A DNA stretch of 64,000 bases from Brevibacterium daeguense. Lineage in GTDB: Bacteria > Actinomycetota > Actinomycetes > Actinomycetales > Brevibacteriaceae. Below, one piece after another: positions 8,666-18,530 of this stretch. Under the pieces are notes generated by a model. That model had not been told where the DNA came from. It saw only the letters and a list, made by a program, of their open reading frames with translations, and ran no database searches. The stretch is taken from the NCBI RefSeq assembly GCF_021729135.1, contig NZ_JAJTWW010000009.1, forward strand, positions 124,001 to 188,000. The letters run 5' to 3'. Each line of letters begins with the position of its first letter. The stretch's first letter is position 1. A program made the translations under genes and the position numbers.

Positions 8666-10132
8666 ATGACTGATTTCCCGTCACCCACGCACTGGAAGAT
8701 GTTCATCGACGGCGAATGGGTCGAAGCCGCCGACGGTGCTCGCACCGATGTCATCACCCCGATCGACCGCAACTGCGTCGTAGCAACCGTGCCCGACGGC
8801 AAGGCCGAGGACGCCGATCGCGCCGTAGCCGCTGCTCGAAAGGCCTTCCCGGGCTGGGCCGGGCTGCACTTCAAGGAGCGGCAGAAGCTCATCCTCAAGT
8901 GCGCCGATGCGCTCGAAGCCGCCGCCGAGGAGCTCGCTGAGCTCACGGCCCTCGACACCGGCAACGCGATCCGCACCCAGGCACGGCCGGAGACGGCCAC
9001 CCTCGTCGACCTGTTCCGCTACATGGGCGGCGTGGCCGGTGAGGTCAAGGGCGTGACCCTGCCTGCCGGCGACGGCCAGCTCCAGTACACCAAGCGCGAG
9101 CCGCTGGGAGTCGTGGCCGGCATCCTGCCGTGGAACTCGCCACTCATGATCGCCGCCTTCAAGACCCCGGCCGCGCTCACCGCGGGCAACACCCTGATCC
9201 TCAAGAGCGCCGAGGATGCCCCGCTGACCATCGTCAAGATGGCCGAGGTCATCGGCGAGATCCTGCCGCCCGGCGTGTTCAACGTCGTCACCGGCAAGGG
9301 CTCCGTGATCGGCGAGGCCCTCGTCCAGCACAGCGACGTCGACAAGGTGTCGTTCACCGGTTCGACCGGCGTCGGACGGCATGTCGCGGAGGTTGCGGGC
9401 AGACGACTGGCGCACTCCTCGATGGAGCTCGGGGGCAAGAGCCCGAGCATCGTGTTCCCGGACTCCAACACCGACGAGGTCCTCGACCAGGTGGTGCTCG
9501 CGACCCGCTTCGCCCGGCAGGGCCAGTCGTGCACCTCGGGCTCGCGGCTGTTCCTCCACGAGGACATCCACGACGACTTCCTGGCCCGCCTGGTCGAGCG
9601 TCTCAAGGCCATGAAGGTCGGCGATCCGCGCGACGAATCCAGCGACATCGGCTGCATCATCAACCAGAAGCAGTACGACCAGATCGCGAACTACATCGAG
9701 ATCGGCAAGTCCATGGACGGCGTCGAGGTCGCCTACGACGGCTCCGAGGACCTCACGGTCGGCGAGCCGGGCTTCTATCACGCCCCGGTGGTGTTCGCGA
9801 ACGCGAAGAACGACTGGCAGACCAGCCAGGAGGAGATCTTCGGACCGGTGCTGTCGGTGATCAGGTGGCGCACCGAGGACGAGGTCGTGGAGATGGCCAA
9901 CGACAGCGAGTACGGCCTGGCAGCCTTCGTGTTCACCAAGGACATCGACGCAGGCCTGCGCCTGGGCGACCGGATCCAGTCCGGCTGGGTGCAGATCAAC
10001 CAGGGCGGCGGCCAGGTGGCCGGCCAGTCCTACGGCGGGTACAAGACCTCCGGCTTCGGCCGCGAGGCTTCCCTGGAGGGCATGCTCGAGGGCTTCACCC
10101 AGATCAAGCAGATCAACGTCAAGCTCCGCTGA
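8666..10132 (+). CDS. NAD(P)-dependent aldehyde dehydrogenase
   Basis: 488 residues, typical ALDH length. The N-terminal binding segment WKMFIDGEWVEAADG is followed by the cofactor region (LPWNSPLMIAAFKTPAALTAGNT). The general-base Glu is in SMELGGKSPSIV and the nucleophile Cys289 in ARQGQSCTSGS. EEIFGPVLSVI and GRE near the end are also standard. The closest style is betaine- or gamma-aminobutyraldehyde-type dehydrogenases, but substrate cannot be assigned. GTGAGGA precedes the ATG. It probably acts with the upstream hydroxyacid dehydrogenase. Confidence 0.9.
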   Translation: MTDFPSPTHWKMFIDGEWVEAADGARTDVITPIDRNCVVATVPDGKAEDADRAVAAARKAFPGWAGLHFKERQKLILKCADALEAAAEELAELTALDTGNAIRTQARPETATLVDLFRYMGGVAGEVKGVTLPAGDGQLQYTKREPLGVVAGILPWNSPLMIAAFKTPAALTAGNTLILKSAEDAPLTIVKMAEVIGEILPPGVFNVVTGKGSVIGEALVQHSDVDKVSFTGSTGVGRHVAEVAGRRLAHSSMELGGKSPSIVFPDSNTDEVLDQVVLATRFARQGQSCTSGSRLFLHEDIHDDFLARLVERLKAMKVGDPRDESSDIGCIINQKQYDQIANYIEIGKSMDGVEVAYDGSEDLTVGEPGFYHAPVVFANAKNDWQTSQEEIFGPVLSVIRWRTEDEVVEMANDSEYGLAAFVFTKDIDAGLRLGDRIQSGWVQINQGGGQVAGQSYGGYKTSGFGREASLEGMLEGFTQIKQINVKLR

Positions 10133-10242
10133 GCCGGACCCGGAGCCGGACCTGGACCCGAAGCCGGACCCGGAGCCGGACCTGGACCCGGACCCGGACC
10201 CGGACCCGGACCCGGGCCCGGAGCCAGACCCGGAGCCGGAGT
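10132..10242. repeat. GGACCC/GGAGCC hexanucleotide repeat tract
   Basis: Starting at the last base of the ALDH stop codon there are about 18 hexamers of the type CGGACC or CGGAGC, including an approximate 30-bp unit repeated twice. No ribosome site or start is associated with it, and I read it as a non-coding simple repeat lying just before the terminator. Confidence 0.8.
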
Positions 10243-10272
10243 CGGTCTCCGGTCGCTTGATCGTCGCGCAGC

Positions 10273-10306
10273 GCGCTGCCCCGCCGGTGCTCCGGCGGGG
10301 CAGCGC
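10273..10306 (+). terminator. Rho-independent-type terminator after the ALDH operon
   Basis: A perfect 15-bp stem, GCGCTGCCCCGCCGG, closes over a TGCT loop. The following tract (CGTTGTG) is poor in T, as is usual in high-GC actinobacteria. Confidence 0.8.
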
Positions 10307-10373
10307 CGTTGTGTAGAACTACAGTCATGTGGTTCTGGTTAGAATGGCCGCACCCAGACAGAAAGCAGGTGGC

Positions 10374-10688
10374 ATGTCGAACACGCAGCACTCCGGTGAG
10401 CAGTCGTCGGCCTCGGATTCCCCTTCGGCGAAGTCCCCTGGCGGCGAGCTCAGCGAGCTCGAATCAGCGGTCCTGGAGTTCGAGCGTCGGTGGTACACCT
10501 ACGGGGGAGCCAAGGACCACGCGATCCGTGACCGGTTCGACATGTCGGCCGCTGCGTACTTCCAGGTGCTGAACTCGCTGCTGGAGAACCCGGCAGCCTA
10601 CGCCGCCGATCCGGTCCTCGTGAAGCGTCTGCGGAGGATCCGCGACAGCCGGCAGCGCCACCGGGCGCAGGCGCGGATCGCGAGGTAG
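10374..10688 (+). CDS. DUF3263 protein
   Basis: 104 residues. The N-terminal ~35 residues are serine-rich and disordered. The conserved block begins LESAVLEFERRWYTYGGAKD, continues with a helix-turn-helix-like DRFDMSAAAYFQVLNSLL, and ends in a basic tail (RRIRDSRQRHRAQARIAR). This matches DUF3263 proteins, found across Actinobacteria next to LytR_C genes. I chose the ATG at 10374 because AGGTGG precedes it; upstream in-frame starts add poorly conserved sequence. DNA binding is suggested by the fold only. Confidence 0.85.
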   Translation: MSNTQHSGEQSSASDSPSAKSPGGELSELESAVLEFERRWYTYGGAKDHAIRDRFDMSAAAYFQVLNSLLENPAAYAADPVLVKRLRRIRDSRQRHRAQARIAR

Positions 10689-10690
10689 TC

Positions 10691-11317
10691 ATGGCACGTT
10701 ATCCGAAGGACGAATTCGACGACATCCCGCCCATGCAGCGCAAGGGCGCTCATCGACGGACCGGAGGAACCAGGAGCCAGGCGGGGGCGATCGCGCTGAT
10801 CTCGGTGCTGGCGATCGCCGCTCTGCTGCTCGTGCTCGGTGCGGTCAACATCATCAGGTCCTCCGCCGAGGATCCGGAACAGCAGGTCGCGGAGCCCGCG
10901 GCGACTGCTGAGGAGACCGCTGATCCCACCGAGACCGCTGCGGGGGACTCGGTCGAGGTCGTGGAGAAGACCGCCTCGGTGACCGTGCTCAATGCCTCGG
11001 GGGTCGGCGGCGTCGCGGGTCGATTCGGCGACGCAGTCGAGGATGCCGGCTGGGAGATCGCGCAGGTCGGCAACTACTCGACGCCGGACAGCGTCTCGTC
11101 GGTGCACTACTCGGATTCGGAATTCGAGATGGAGGCGCGCGCGATCGCCGATCTGCTCGGCATCGAGGATGTCGAGGAATCCACCGAATTCCAGGGCGAC
11201 ATCACCGTCGTCGTGTGCTCCGACATCGCTGATTCGGAGCCGGGCGGCGGAGCGGAGACACCCGGCTCTGCGACGCCCGGCGCTGCGACCCCCGGTGCTG
11301 CAACTGAGGACCCGTGA
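10691..11317 (+). CDS. LytR C-terminal-domain membrane protein
   Basis: 208 residues. A basic cytosolic head (residues 1-32) precedes one transmembrane helix (about 33-55). An acidic Thr/Ala/Glu linker leads to a LytR_C domain (VTVLNASGVGGVAGRFGDAV, about residues 96-180), and a proline-rich tail follows. The domain is the one appended to LytR-CpsA-Psr ligases and is thought to bind cell-wall polymers. No LCP catalytic domain is present, so it is probably accessory. It starts two bases after the DUF3263 stop, a conserved actinobacterial pair. Confidence 0.85.
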   Translation: MARYPKDEFDDIPPMQRKGAHRRTGGTRSQAGAIALISVLAIAALLLVLGAVNIIRSSAEDPEQQVAEPAATAEETADPTETAAGDSVEVVEKTASVTVLNASGVGGVAGRFGDAVEDAGWEIAQVGNYSTPDSVSSVHYSDSEFEMEARAIADLLGIEDVEESTEFQGDITVVVCSDIADSEPGGGAETPGSATPGAATPGAATEDP

Positions 11318-11341
11318 CCTGCGAACTCGTCGCGGGCTCGC

Positions 11342-11371
11342 TTGTGTTTCACCGATTCAGCGGTTTAAGAT
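11342..11371 (+). promoter_or_regulatory. Candidate promoter and long leader of the cold-shock gene
   Basis: TTGTGT (11342-11347) and TAAGAT (11366-11371) are 18 bp apart. A second TAAGAT lies at 11483-11488. The 209-base gap before the cold-shock ORF contains no gene, and a transcript from the first site would have a leader of about 150 bases, as expected for thermosensing csp mRNAs. Positions are read by eye. Confidence 0.4.
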
Positions 11372-11526
11372 GAACTTGAGTCTGTCAGGACCGAACTTGG
11401 CCCTGGGACTTCGTTTTCGGCCGGGCACCAAAGCTCGAAGGGGAGCGGGGTGTCGGTAACATGCAAGGCCTGAAGGCACTCATAAGATGCGCTTAACGCG
11501 CGCCCGCAGTTGTTGATGGAGAAGTA

Positions 11527-11730
11527 ATGGCGCAAGGTACGGTCAAATGGTTCAACGCCGAAAAGGGATACGGTTTCATCACCGTTGACGGCAGCGAGCA
11601 GGACGTTTTCGTTCACTGGTCCGCAATTCAGATGGACGGCTACCGCTCCCTCGAAGAGGGCCAGCAGGTGCAGTTCGAGGTCGGACAGGGCGACAAGGGT
11701 CCTCAGGCCGAGTCCGTGACTCTCGCCTGA
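11527..11730 (+). CDS. CspA-family cold-shock protein
   Basis: 67 residues, a single OB-fold cold-shock domain. RNP1 is KGYGFITV and RNP2 is VFVHWSAI; the start [17 protein letters not shown] is canonical. It binds single-stranded RNA and melts mRNA structure during cold adaptation. GGAGAAGTA precedes the ATG. It is monocistronic with a strong terminator. A second, longer cold-shock protein lies at 32180. Confidence 0.96.
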   Translation: MAQGTVKWFNAEKGYGFITVDGSEQDVFVHWSAIQMDGYRSLEEGQQVQFEVGQGDKGPQAESVTLA

Positions 11731-11751
11731 TATCCCCTCGACAGATCGTGG

Positions 11752-11783
11752 AACCGGAGGCTTCGGCCTCCGGTTTCGTGTTT
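11752..11783 (+). terminator. Terminator after the cold-shock gene
   Basis: A 10-bp stem, AACCGGAGGC, closes over a TTCG tetraloop and is followed by TCGTGTTTT. This is the best classical intrinsic terminator in the window. Confidence 0.9.
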
Positions 11784-11835
11784 TCCGGGACCGCTCCGGC
11801 CGTGCCTTCGGGCATGGCGGGAGCGGTCCCGCGCA

Positions 11836-11862
11836 TTTGCACTCTCAGGGGCAGAGTGCTAA
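11836..11862. promoter_or_regulatory. CIRCE operator (HrcA site) for groEL
   Basis: TTTGCACTC, nine bases, then GAGTGCTAA: this matches the consensus TTAGCACTC-N9-GAGTGCTAA with one mismatch. It overlaps a promoter that can be read as TTGCAC (11837-11842), 17 bp, TAAATC (11860-11865), so HrcA binding would block RNA polymerase. The mRNA leader would be about 130 bases. Confidence 0.93.
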
Positions 11863-11885
11863 ATCTAGTAGCGGTGTAACGCTGA

Positions 11886-13637
<1,752 letters not shown>

Positions 13638-13668
13638 TCCACCGCTCGTCGGCCCAGCCGGCGCCCGC

Positions 13669-13711
13669 CACAGGAGGCGAGATCGGGTGCGTCCCGGTCT
13701 CGCCTCCTGTG
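13669..13711 (+). terminator. Terminator after groEL
   Basis: A 14-bp perfect stem, CACAGGAGGCGAGA, is extended by four inner pairs after one mismatch. There is little T after it. Confidence 0.8.
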
Positions 13712-13811
13712 CTGTTCGGGGCTGAGCGATCCCGTCCGCGGTGCCGGTGCCGCCCGCGCTGATCAGAGCCCCGACGGCTCGCTGAGATCGGCCTTCGGTG
13801 GTGTGCCGGTC

Positions 13812-14522
13812 TCAGAACAGCGGTCCCTCGCCCCGCCTTCTGCGTCGCTCGATCTCAGCCCTGCGGATCCTGCGCTTGGCGCGGGTGCCGGTGATGTCGT
13901 ATTCGAAGGCCTTCGGGTTCGCCCGGATCTCCGCCTGCGCATCCGCATCCCCGAGCTTGGCCTTGGCTCGTGTGGTGAGCATCCGCTTGCGCTGCTTGAT
14001 GATCGAATCCTTGGCCATGACGGTCGAGAAGACTCCCATCCCCGTGCCGAGGATGACAAAGGCCGGCCAGAAGAAGATCAGCTCCCGGGACGCTATGGAG
14101 ATCACCAGCCAGATCGCTACGGTGAGAAGAGAGGGAGCGGCCGAGGAGATCGCCATCCTGCGCAGATCCGCGCGGTAGAGCTCCAGCGCGGTCGCGTCGA
14201 TCCCCTCCGGGGTGGTGGGGATCTCGTCGTCGTGCTCGTCCAGCGCTGCGATCTCCGGCCGGACCAGGGGAGCGGTGCCGGGAGCGGGAATATCCGCGGG
14301 GCGGACGAGATCCTCCAGCAGCGGCACGATTTCGGCCAGAGTCTTGATCTCGCCGGCCGCTTCGAGCCGCTCCGCATGCTCGTCCACGTCGAGCAGACCC
14401 TCGGCGAATGCACCCCCGAGGATCTCGAAGACCCTGCCGCGGTCCCGGTCGGAGGCACGCAGGGCGCCCTCAGCGCGGGGATCCGCGCTGAACGTCAGCC
14501 AGACTGCGCTGTCGAGTGCCAT
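13812..14522 (-). CDS. DUF1707 and 2TM-domain membrane protein
   Basis: 236 residues. A DUF1707 domain at residues 20-70 carries the pattern LRASDRDRGRVFEILGGAFAEGLLDVDE and the family's ERLEAA segment. A linker leads to two transmembrane helices (about 130-175), and the C-terminal tail is strongly basic (RAKRRIRRAEIERRRRR). Function is unknown; the domain is common in Actinobacteria. The ATG follows TACCCT by six bases, a leaderless arrangement, and it reads divergently from the TauE gene with only 38 bases between starts. Confidence 0.82.
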   Translation of the reverse strand: MALDSAVWLTFSADPRAEGALRASDRDRGRVFEILGGAFAEGLLDVDEHAERLEAAGEIKTLAEIVPLLEDLVRPADIPAPGTAPLVRPEIAALDEHDDEIPTTPEGIDATALELYRADLRRMAISSAAPSLLTVAIWLVISIASRELIFFWPAFVILGTGMGVFSTVMAKDSIIKQRKRMLTTRAKAKLGDADAQAEIRANPKAFEYDITGTRAKRRIRRAEIERRRRRGEGPLF

Positions 14523-14560
14523 GTCAGCAGGGTACCGGACTTCCGGACTACCATCGGGTT

Positions 14561-15313
14561 GTGGATTTCGTCGTAGTGCTCATCGTCGCGTTCGTCTTCC
14601 TCGGCGCGCTGATGCAGCGGACCACGGGCATGGGATTCGCAATGGTGGCAGGGCCGTTCCTCGTGGTGCTGCTGGACCCGGTCGCCGGGGTGGTGCTGAT
14701 CAACGCTTGCGGGGTGCTGTCCTCGCTGATCGTGCTCTCGCGGACCTTTCGCGAGGTTCGATGGAAGCGCGTGGCGGTGCTGGCGGTCGGAGCTCTGCTC
14801 GGCACAATTCCCGGCGCTCTCGTGACGACACTGCTCCCGCAGGATGCGGTTCGGATCTTCATCGGCGCACTGATCATCGCTGCGCTGACCATGTCGCTGC
14901 TCGGCAGCCGGTTCGCACCTCCGGTCCGACCCAGCCCGGTCAAGAGCGCAACTGCGGGCTTCTTCTCCGGCTTCATGAGCGGCTCCGCCGGAGTCGGAGG
15001 ACCCGCCATGAGCGTCTACGCCATCATGACCCGGTGGGAGCAGCGATCCTTCGCTGCAACGCTGCAGCCCTACTTCGTGCTCACCGGCCTGATGGCGATC
15101 ATTGCGAAGATCGCCTTCGACCCGTCGGCGGTGCCGATCCTCCCGGGCGCGACCTGGGTGGCGATCGTGGCAGCGCTGCTGCTGGGTCAGCTGGCGGGAG
15201 AGCTTCTGTCGCGAGTCCTGCCGGTGCAGACCGCACGGGTGTTCATGATCGTGCTGGCCTACTTCGGCGGAGCTGTCACGGTCGCTTTCGGGGCCGCCGG
15301 AGCAATCGGGTGA
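14561..15313 (+). CDS. TauE/SafE-family membrane permease
   Basis: 250 residues with eight or so hydrophobic helices in two repeats. Typical features are TTGMGFAMVAGPF in the first half and FFSGFMSGSAGVGGPAMS in the second. Family members export sulfite, sulfoacetate or similar organosulfur anions. I place the start at GTG 14561, because TACCAT lies exactly six bases before it and the first helix begins at once. An in-frame GTG at 14516 would overlap the divergent gene and add polar residues. Confidence 0.82.
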   Translation: MDFVVVLIVAFVFLGALMQRTTGMGFAMVAGPFLVVLLDPVAGVVLINACGVLSSLIVLSRTFREVRWKRVAVLAVGALLGTIPGALVTTLLPQDAVRIFIGALIIAALTMSLLGSRFAPPVRPSPVKSATAGFFSGFMSGSAGVGGPAMSVYAIMTRWEQRSFAATLQPYFVLTGLMAIIAKIAFDPSAVPILPGATWVAIVAALLLGQLAGELLSRVLPVQTARVFMIVLAYFGGAVTVAFGAAGAIG

Positions 15314-15438
15314 CGCTCGGACGCGCGGGGAACTCGAAGCTCCGCCGCGCTCCGAACACAGTCGGCTGCCAGGTTCCGCAACGATAATTGCTGGGGTAAG
15401 CGCACAAGCCAGTGGGATCACCGCAGAGAGGTTCGACA

Positions 15439-16248
15439 ATGGGATATGTGTTTCTGGCGCTGCTCATCATCGTGGGAGTGGCCTTCATGGTCGGCTCCCG
15501 CCGTGAGCGCACACGCGAGCTGGAGCGCAAGTCCGAAGAACTCGCTCTCGTGAAGTCTGCAGCAGCCGAAGACGTCACATCCTTCGGAGAAGAGGTCGCC
15601 GACCTCGACATCGTGACCGCCGGAGTCGAACTCGACGAGGGCGGACGACAGGACTATCAGCGGGCGCTCGAAGCATACGACACTGCCAAGGAGACCCTCG
15701 ACCGGGTCGAGGACCCGGAGGACATCGGCCACGTCACCGAGGCGCTCGAGGACGGCCGCTACGCCGCCAAGTGCGTTCGGGCCCGTGTCGACGGCAAGCC
15801 GCTGCCCGTGCGCCGCCCGCCGTGCTTCTTCAACCCTCAGCACGGCCCCTCCGTGGAGGATGTCGATTGGGCACCGGCGGGCGGTCAGCCGCGACCGGTG
15901 CCGGTCTGCGCGGCCGACGCCGAGCGCGTTGCAGTCGGCGCGGAGCCCGCAGTTCGCAAGGTTGCGACCGGCAACGGTCATACACGACGCGCGTACTGGG
16001 AGGCCGGACCCGCCTACGCCGAGTACAACCGCGGCTACTTCAACTCCTACGCCGGTTCCGGATTGCTCCCCGGCGTTCTCATGGGCGCGATGATGTTCGG
16101 CGGCTTCGGAGGCGGCTGGGACGGCTCCTACGCGGACGGCTACCAGGACGGCATGGACACCGGCGGGGGCGAGGACATGGGCGGTGGCGATGTCGGCGGC
16201 GACCTGGGGGGCGGCGATTTCGGCGGCGGATTCGACTTCGGGTTCTGA
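15439..16248 (+). CDS. Single-pass membrane protein with glycine-rich tail, function unknown
   Basis: 269 residues. An N-terminal helix (MGYVFLALLIIVGVAFMVGS) leads to a cytosolic coiled-coil-like region (to about 115). A compact segment follows with the pattern RPPCFFNPQHGPSVEDVDWAP and the lone PVCAADA cysteine. The last 70 residues are Gly/Asp-rich (GGGDVGGDLGGGDFGGG). The Cys-His segment suggests metal binding (inference). GAGAGG precedes the ATG. I recognise the general type from actinobacterial genomes but no function. Confidence 0.7.
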   Translation: MGYVFLALLIIVGVAFMVGSRRERTRELERKSEELALVKSAAAEDVTSFGEEVADLDIVTAGVELDEGGRQDYQRALEAYDTAKETLDRVEDPEDIGHVTEALEDGRYAAKCVRARVDGKPLPVRRPPCFFNPQHGPSVEDVDWAPAGGQPRPVPVCAADAERVAVGAEPAVRKVATGNGHTRRAYWEAGPAYAEYNRGYFNSYAGSGLLPGVLMGAMMFGGFGGGWDGSYADGYQDGMDTGGGEDMGGGDVGGDLGGGDFGGGFDFGF

Positions 16249-16315
16249 CTGCCTGCTCGACCGACCGACGTCTTCCTCCGGGCGGCAGTCGGTCCGACCG
16301 CATTACACTCGGATC

Positions 16316-16528
16316 ATGGACACTGTGGGAATCCGCGACGAGAGCATCCGGCTGGGACAGCTGCTGAAGCTGCACGGAGTGGCCGACAACGGCACGATCG
16401 CCAAAGAGCTCATCTTCGCTGGAGAAGTGCGCGTCAACGGCGAAGTCGAGACGAGGCGGGGTCGCACGATCGTGCCCGGTGACACCGTGGAGGCGGCTGG
16501 AGTCACCTTCTCCGTGTCCCGCGACTGA
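16316..16528 (+). CDS. S4-domain RNA-binding protein (YbcJ-like)
   Basis: 70 residues. Nearly the whole protein is an S4 fold: IRLGQLLKLHGVADNG, then AKELIFAGEVRVNGEVETRRG and VPGDTVE. Short stand-alone S4 proteins bind structured RNA, with roles around the ribosome. TACACT (16304-16309) stands six bases before the ATG with no ribosome site, another leaderless start. The longer upstream frame overlaps the glycine-tail gene and is rejected. Confidence 0.88.
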   Translation: MDTVGIRDESIRLGQLLKLHGVADNGTIAKELIFAGEVRVNGEVETRRGRTIVPGDTVEAAGVTFSVSRD

Positions 16529-16605
16529 CTCGTGCGCCCGAGGTGCCGCGGAGGCAACGGAAGCTCACCTCCGAGGGAACGCGATCAGTCGAGAAGGGCT
16601 CGGGG

Positions 16606-17181
16606 TCAGTCGAGCATTCCCGGTGCATCCCACACCGGTGACCACTTGGACATGTCGCTCTCGATCTCGAGCTCCCCGGAGAGCACTCCGCGCAGCTGGA
16701 TCTCCAGGGCGCTGTCGCGCCGATGCGGTCCGAGCTGCACGAACGGGTAGAACGTCCCGCGCTTGTACAGGTACACCAGCGCCGCGCGGCGACCGGAGGG
16801 TTCGGCGAAGTAGAGCGTCGAGCACAGCAGCATGGGACCGAAGCCCTGGTTCTCCAGAGAGGAGTTCACCGCGTGCATATTGGTGACCAGATTCGAAGTG
16901 CTTGCATTCGCATCCGTGATGACCTGCCAGGTGTAGCCGAAGCCGTCGTTGACCTGTCGGACTTTGCAGTCGGGATCCTTGGCGATGAGTGCGCGGCTCT
17001 CCTGCTCGACCTGGGCGAAGGCTCCGCCCTCCACTTCCCGGAACGCCACGCCACCGGTGCCGGTCGGCACGAAGGCGGTTGCGGCCTGCATGGTCAGCGC
17101 TGCCGGAGGCAGGGCGAAGAGGTCGTCCAGATTGGCCTTCTTCGGCTTGCTGCGGCCAAGAATCGCGTCGAGGAATCCCAT
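16606..17181 (-). CDS. pspAB: PspA-associated protein PspAB
   Basis: 191 residues. It starts MGFLDAILGRSKPKKANLDDLF and contains the family stretch DGFGYTWQVI and MHAVNSSLENQGFG. It is soluble with no membrane helix. The gene follows htpX by 16 bases in the Psp cluster and corresponds to the actinobacterial PspAB family, found with PspA, PspAA and HtpX. Its precise job is unknown; a part in sensing or handling envelope stress is inferred from context. Confidence 0.86.
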   Translation of the reverse strand: MGFLDAILGRSKPKKANLDDLFALPPAALTMQAATAFVPTGTGGVAFREVEGGAFAQVEQESRALIAKDPDCKVRQVNDGFGYTWQVITDANASTSNLVTNMHAVNSSLENQGFGPMLLCSTLYFAEPSGRRAALVYLYKRGTFYPFVQLGPHRRDSALEIQLRGVLSGELEIESDMSKWSPVWDAPGMLD

Positions 17182-17197
17182 GGAGCTCCTGTGCCTC

Positions 17198-18106
17198 TCA
17201 CATCGGCCGGGACAGCTGGGCCGAGATCCTGCTCAGCTGCTCCAGGCGCTTTTCGAGCGTGGGGTGGGTGGCGAAGAGCTGGATGACGCTCTTGCCGTTG
17301 GCGGCCGGCACCAGGGCCAAGTGGTTCGCGCCGGCGGAGGCACGCAGATCGCGCTCCGGGATGCGGCCCATTTCGCCGCTGATCTTCGTCAGAGCGGAGG
17401 CCAGCGTCGAGGGGCTCCCGGTGAGCAGGGCCCCGGCTCGGTCGGCGGCCAGCTCACGGTAGCGCGACAGGACCCTGATCAGAACGAAGCTCAGCGCGTA
17501 GACGACGACGCCCACGAGGAGCAATGCGAGCTGGATGGGGAAGCCGTTGTTGTTGTTGTTCCGGGAGCCTCCGGTGTAGAGGAAGCTGCGCATCATGAGG
17601 CTGGCGACCACTCCGGTGACCCCGGCAACAGTCATCACCGTGACGTCGCGGTGAGCGACGTGCGAGAGCTCGTGAGCAAGGACCGCCTCGACCTCTTTCG
17701 GCTCCAGCTGATCGAGCAGGCCCTGCGTGACGCAGACGACCGAGTGCTTGGGCGACCGGCCGGTTGCGAAGGCATTGGGCACCCGAGAAGGGGAGTAGGC
17801 GACGCTGGGCTTGGGGGAGTCGGCGAGCTGGCAGAGCCGGTCGACCATCGTGTGGAGCTTCGGAGCCTGCTCGGGCGTCACGATCCGGCCGTTGATCGAT
17901 CTCAGCGCGATCGAATCGGAGAAGTACCACTGGAAGAAGAACAGTCCGGCACTGATGATGATGGCGCCGATGACCCCGGCGACGCTCTGTCCGAGGATCC
18001 ACCAGATGGCCAGGATGAGCACAACGTAGACCAGACCGTTGAGGAAGACCGTGATCCCCATCCGGAACGTCAGTCCGCGATCCTTGACGAAGCGCGTGCG
18101 ACTCAT
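17198..18106 (-). CDS. htpX: Zinc metalloprotease HtpX
   Basis: 302 residues. Two N-terminal membrane helices precede the catalytic HEXXH motif in AVLAHELSHVAHRDV (about residue 145), with two more helices after it and the distal glutamate in YRELAADRAGA. HtpX is an M48 membrane protease that clears damaged membrane proteins. It lies between pspAA and pspAB; 139 bases with a strong hairpin separate it from pspAA, so its expression may be partly independent. Confidence 0.95.
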   Translation of the reverse strand: MSRTRFVKDRGLTFRMGITVFLNGLVYVVLILAIWWILGQSVAGVIGAIIISAGLFFFQWYFSDSIALRSINGRIVTPEQAPKLHTMVDRLCQLADSPKPSVAYSPSRVPNAFATGRSPKHSVVCVTQGLLDQLEPKEVEAVLAHELSHVAHRDVTVMTVAGVTGVVASLMMRSFLYTGGSRNNNNNGFPIQLALLLVGVVVYALSFVLIRVLSRYRELAADRAGALLTGSPSTLASALTKISGEMGRIPERDLRASAGANHLALVPAANGKSVIQLFATHPTLEKRLEQLSRISAQLSRPM

Positions 18107-18207
18107 TGCTCTCCTGCCTCCTGGCGGTTGTCGGTGCGGCGGTCGGAACCCGGCTCGGCGTGCTCGACTGCCGAAGTCAGTGCGCTCGGACGCTCGGGTC
18201 CGAAGCG

Positions 18208-18237
18208 TGAAGGGGCGACTCGCAGGTCGCCCCTTCA
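18208..18237 (-). terminator. Hairpin between pspAA and htpX (terminator or attenuator)
   Basis: A perfect 12-bp stem, TGAAGGGGCGAC, with a 6-base loop begins 9 bases after the pspAA stop in the direction of transcription. It may end the pspA-pspAA message or trim read-through into htpX-pspAB. Confidence 0.65.
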
Positions 18238-18245
18238 GCTCTCAC

Positions 18246-18530
18246 TCAGGTCAGCTCCGGGATGAAGCCTTCGCCGGTGAGCATCTGCTGGATCTCCTCG
18301 ATCTCGGCGTCCGGGTACGGGATCACAATGTCCGAGCTGCCGAGGAAGTCGTCAGCGACCGGTTCAGCATGGTCGAGCACGTACTGCCGCAGAGTGCTGA
18401 GCGCCTGATGGACATGCTCGGAATCGCCCGACTCCACCGCCGCCTCGACCTCGTCGTCATACTTCTGCAGGGTGTCCTGCTCGACGTCGGCCACATTGAA
18501 CTGGCCCTCGCCCATGATGCGAACGATCAC
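18246..18530 (-). CDS. pspAA: PspA-associated protein PspAA
   Basis: 94 residues beginning MIVRIMGEGQFNV, with an acidic helical core and the segment SSDIVIPYPDAEIEEI near the C-terminus. This matches the small actinobacterial PspAA family. It overlaps pspA by four bases (ATGA), so the two are coupled. It is thought to modulate PspA; no enzymatic motif is visible. Confidence 0.88.
   Translation of the reverse strand: MIVRIMGEGQFNVADVEQDTLQKYDDEVEAAVESGDSEHVHQALSTLRQYVLDHAEPVADDFLGSSDIVIPYPDAEIEEIQQMLTGEGFIPELT

Noticed and set aside
8666..10132. Naming the ALDH mmsA because it follows an mmsB-like gene
   Set aside because: The sequence keeps the general-base Glu and resembles betaine/gamma-aminobutyraldehyde dehydrogenases, whereas methylmalonate-semialdehyde dehydrogenases look different there.
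10132..10260. Minus-strand Arg/Val/Leu-repeat peptide encoded by the hexamer tract
   Set aside because: It has no ribosome site, is simple-sequence, and crosses the terminator of the ALDH operon.
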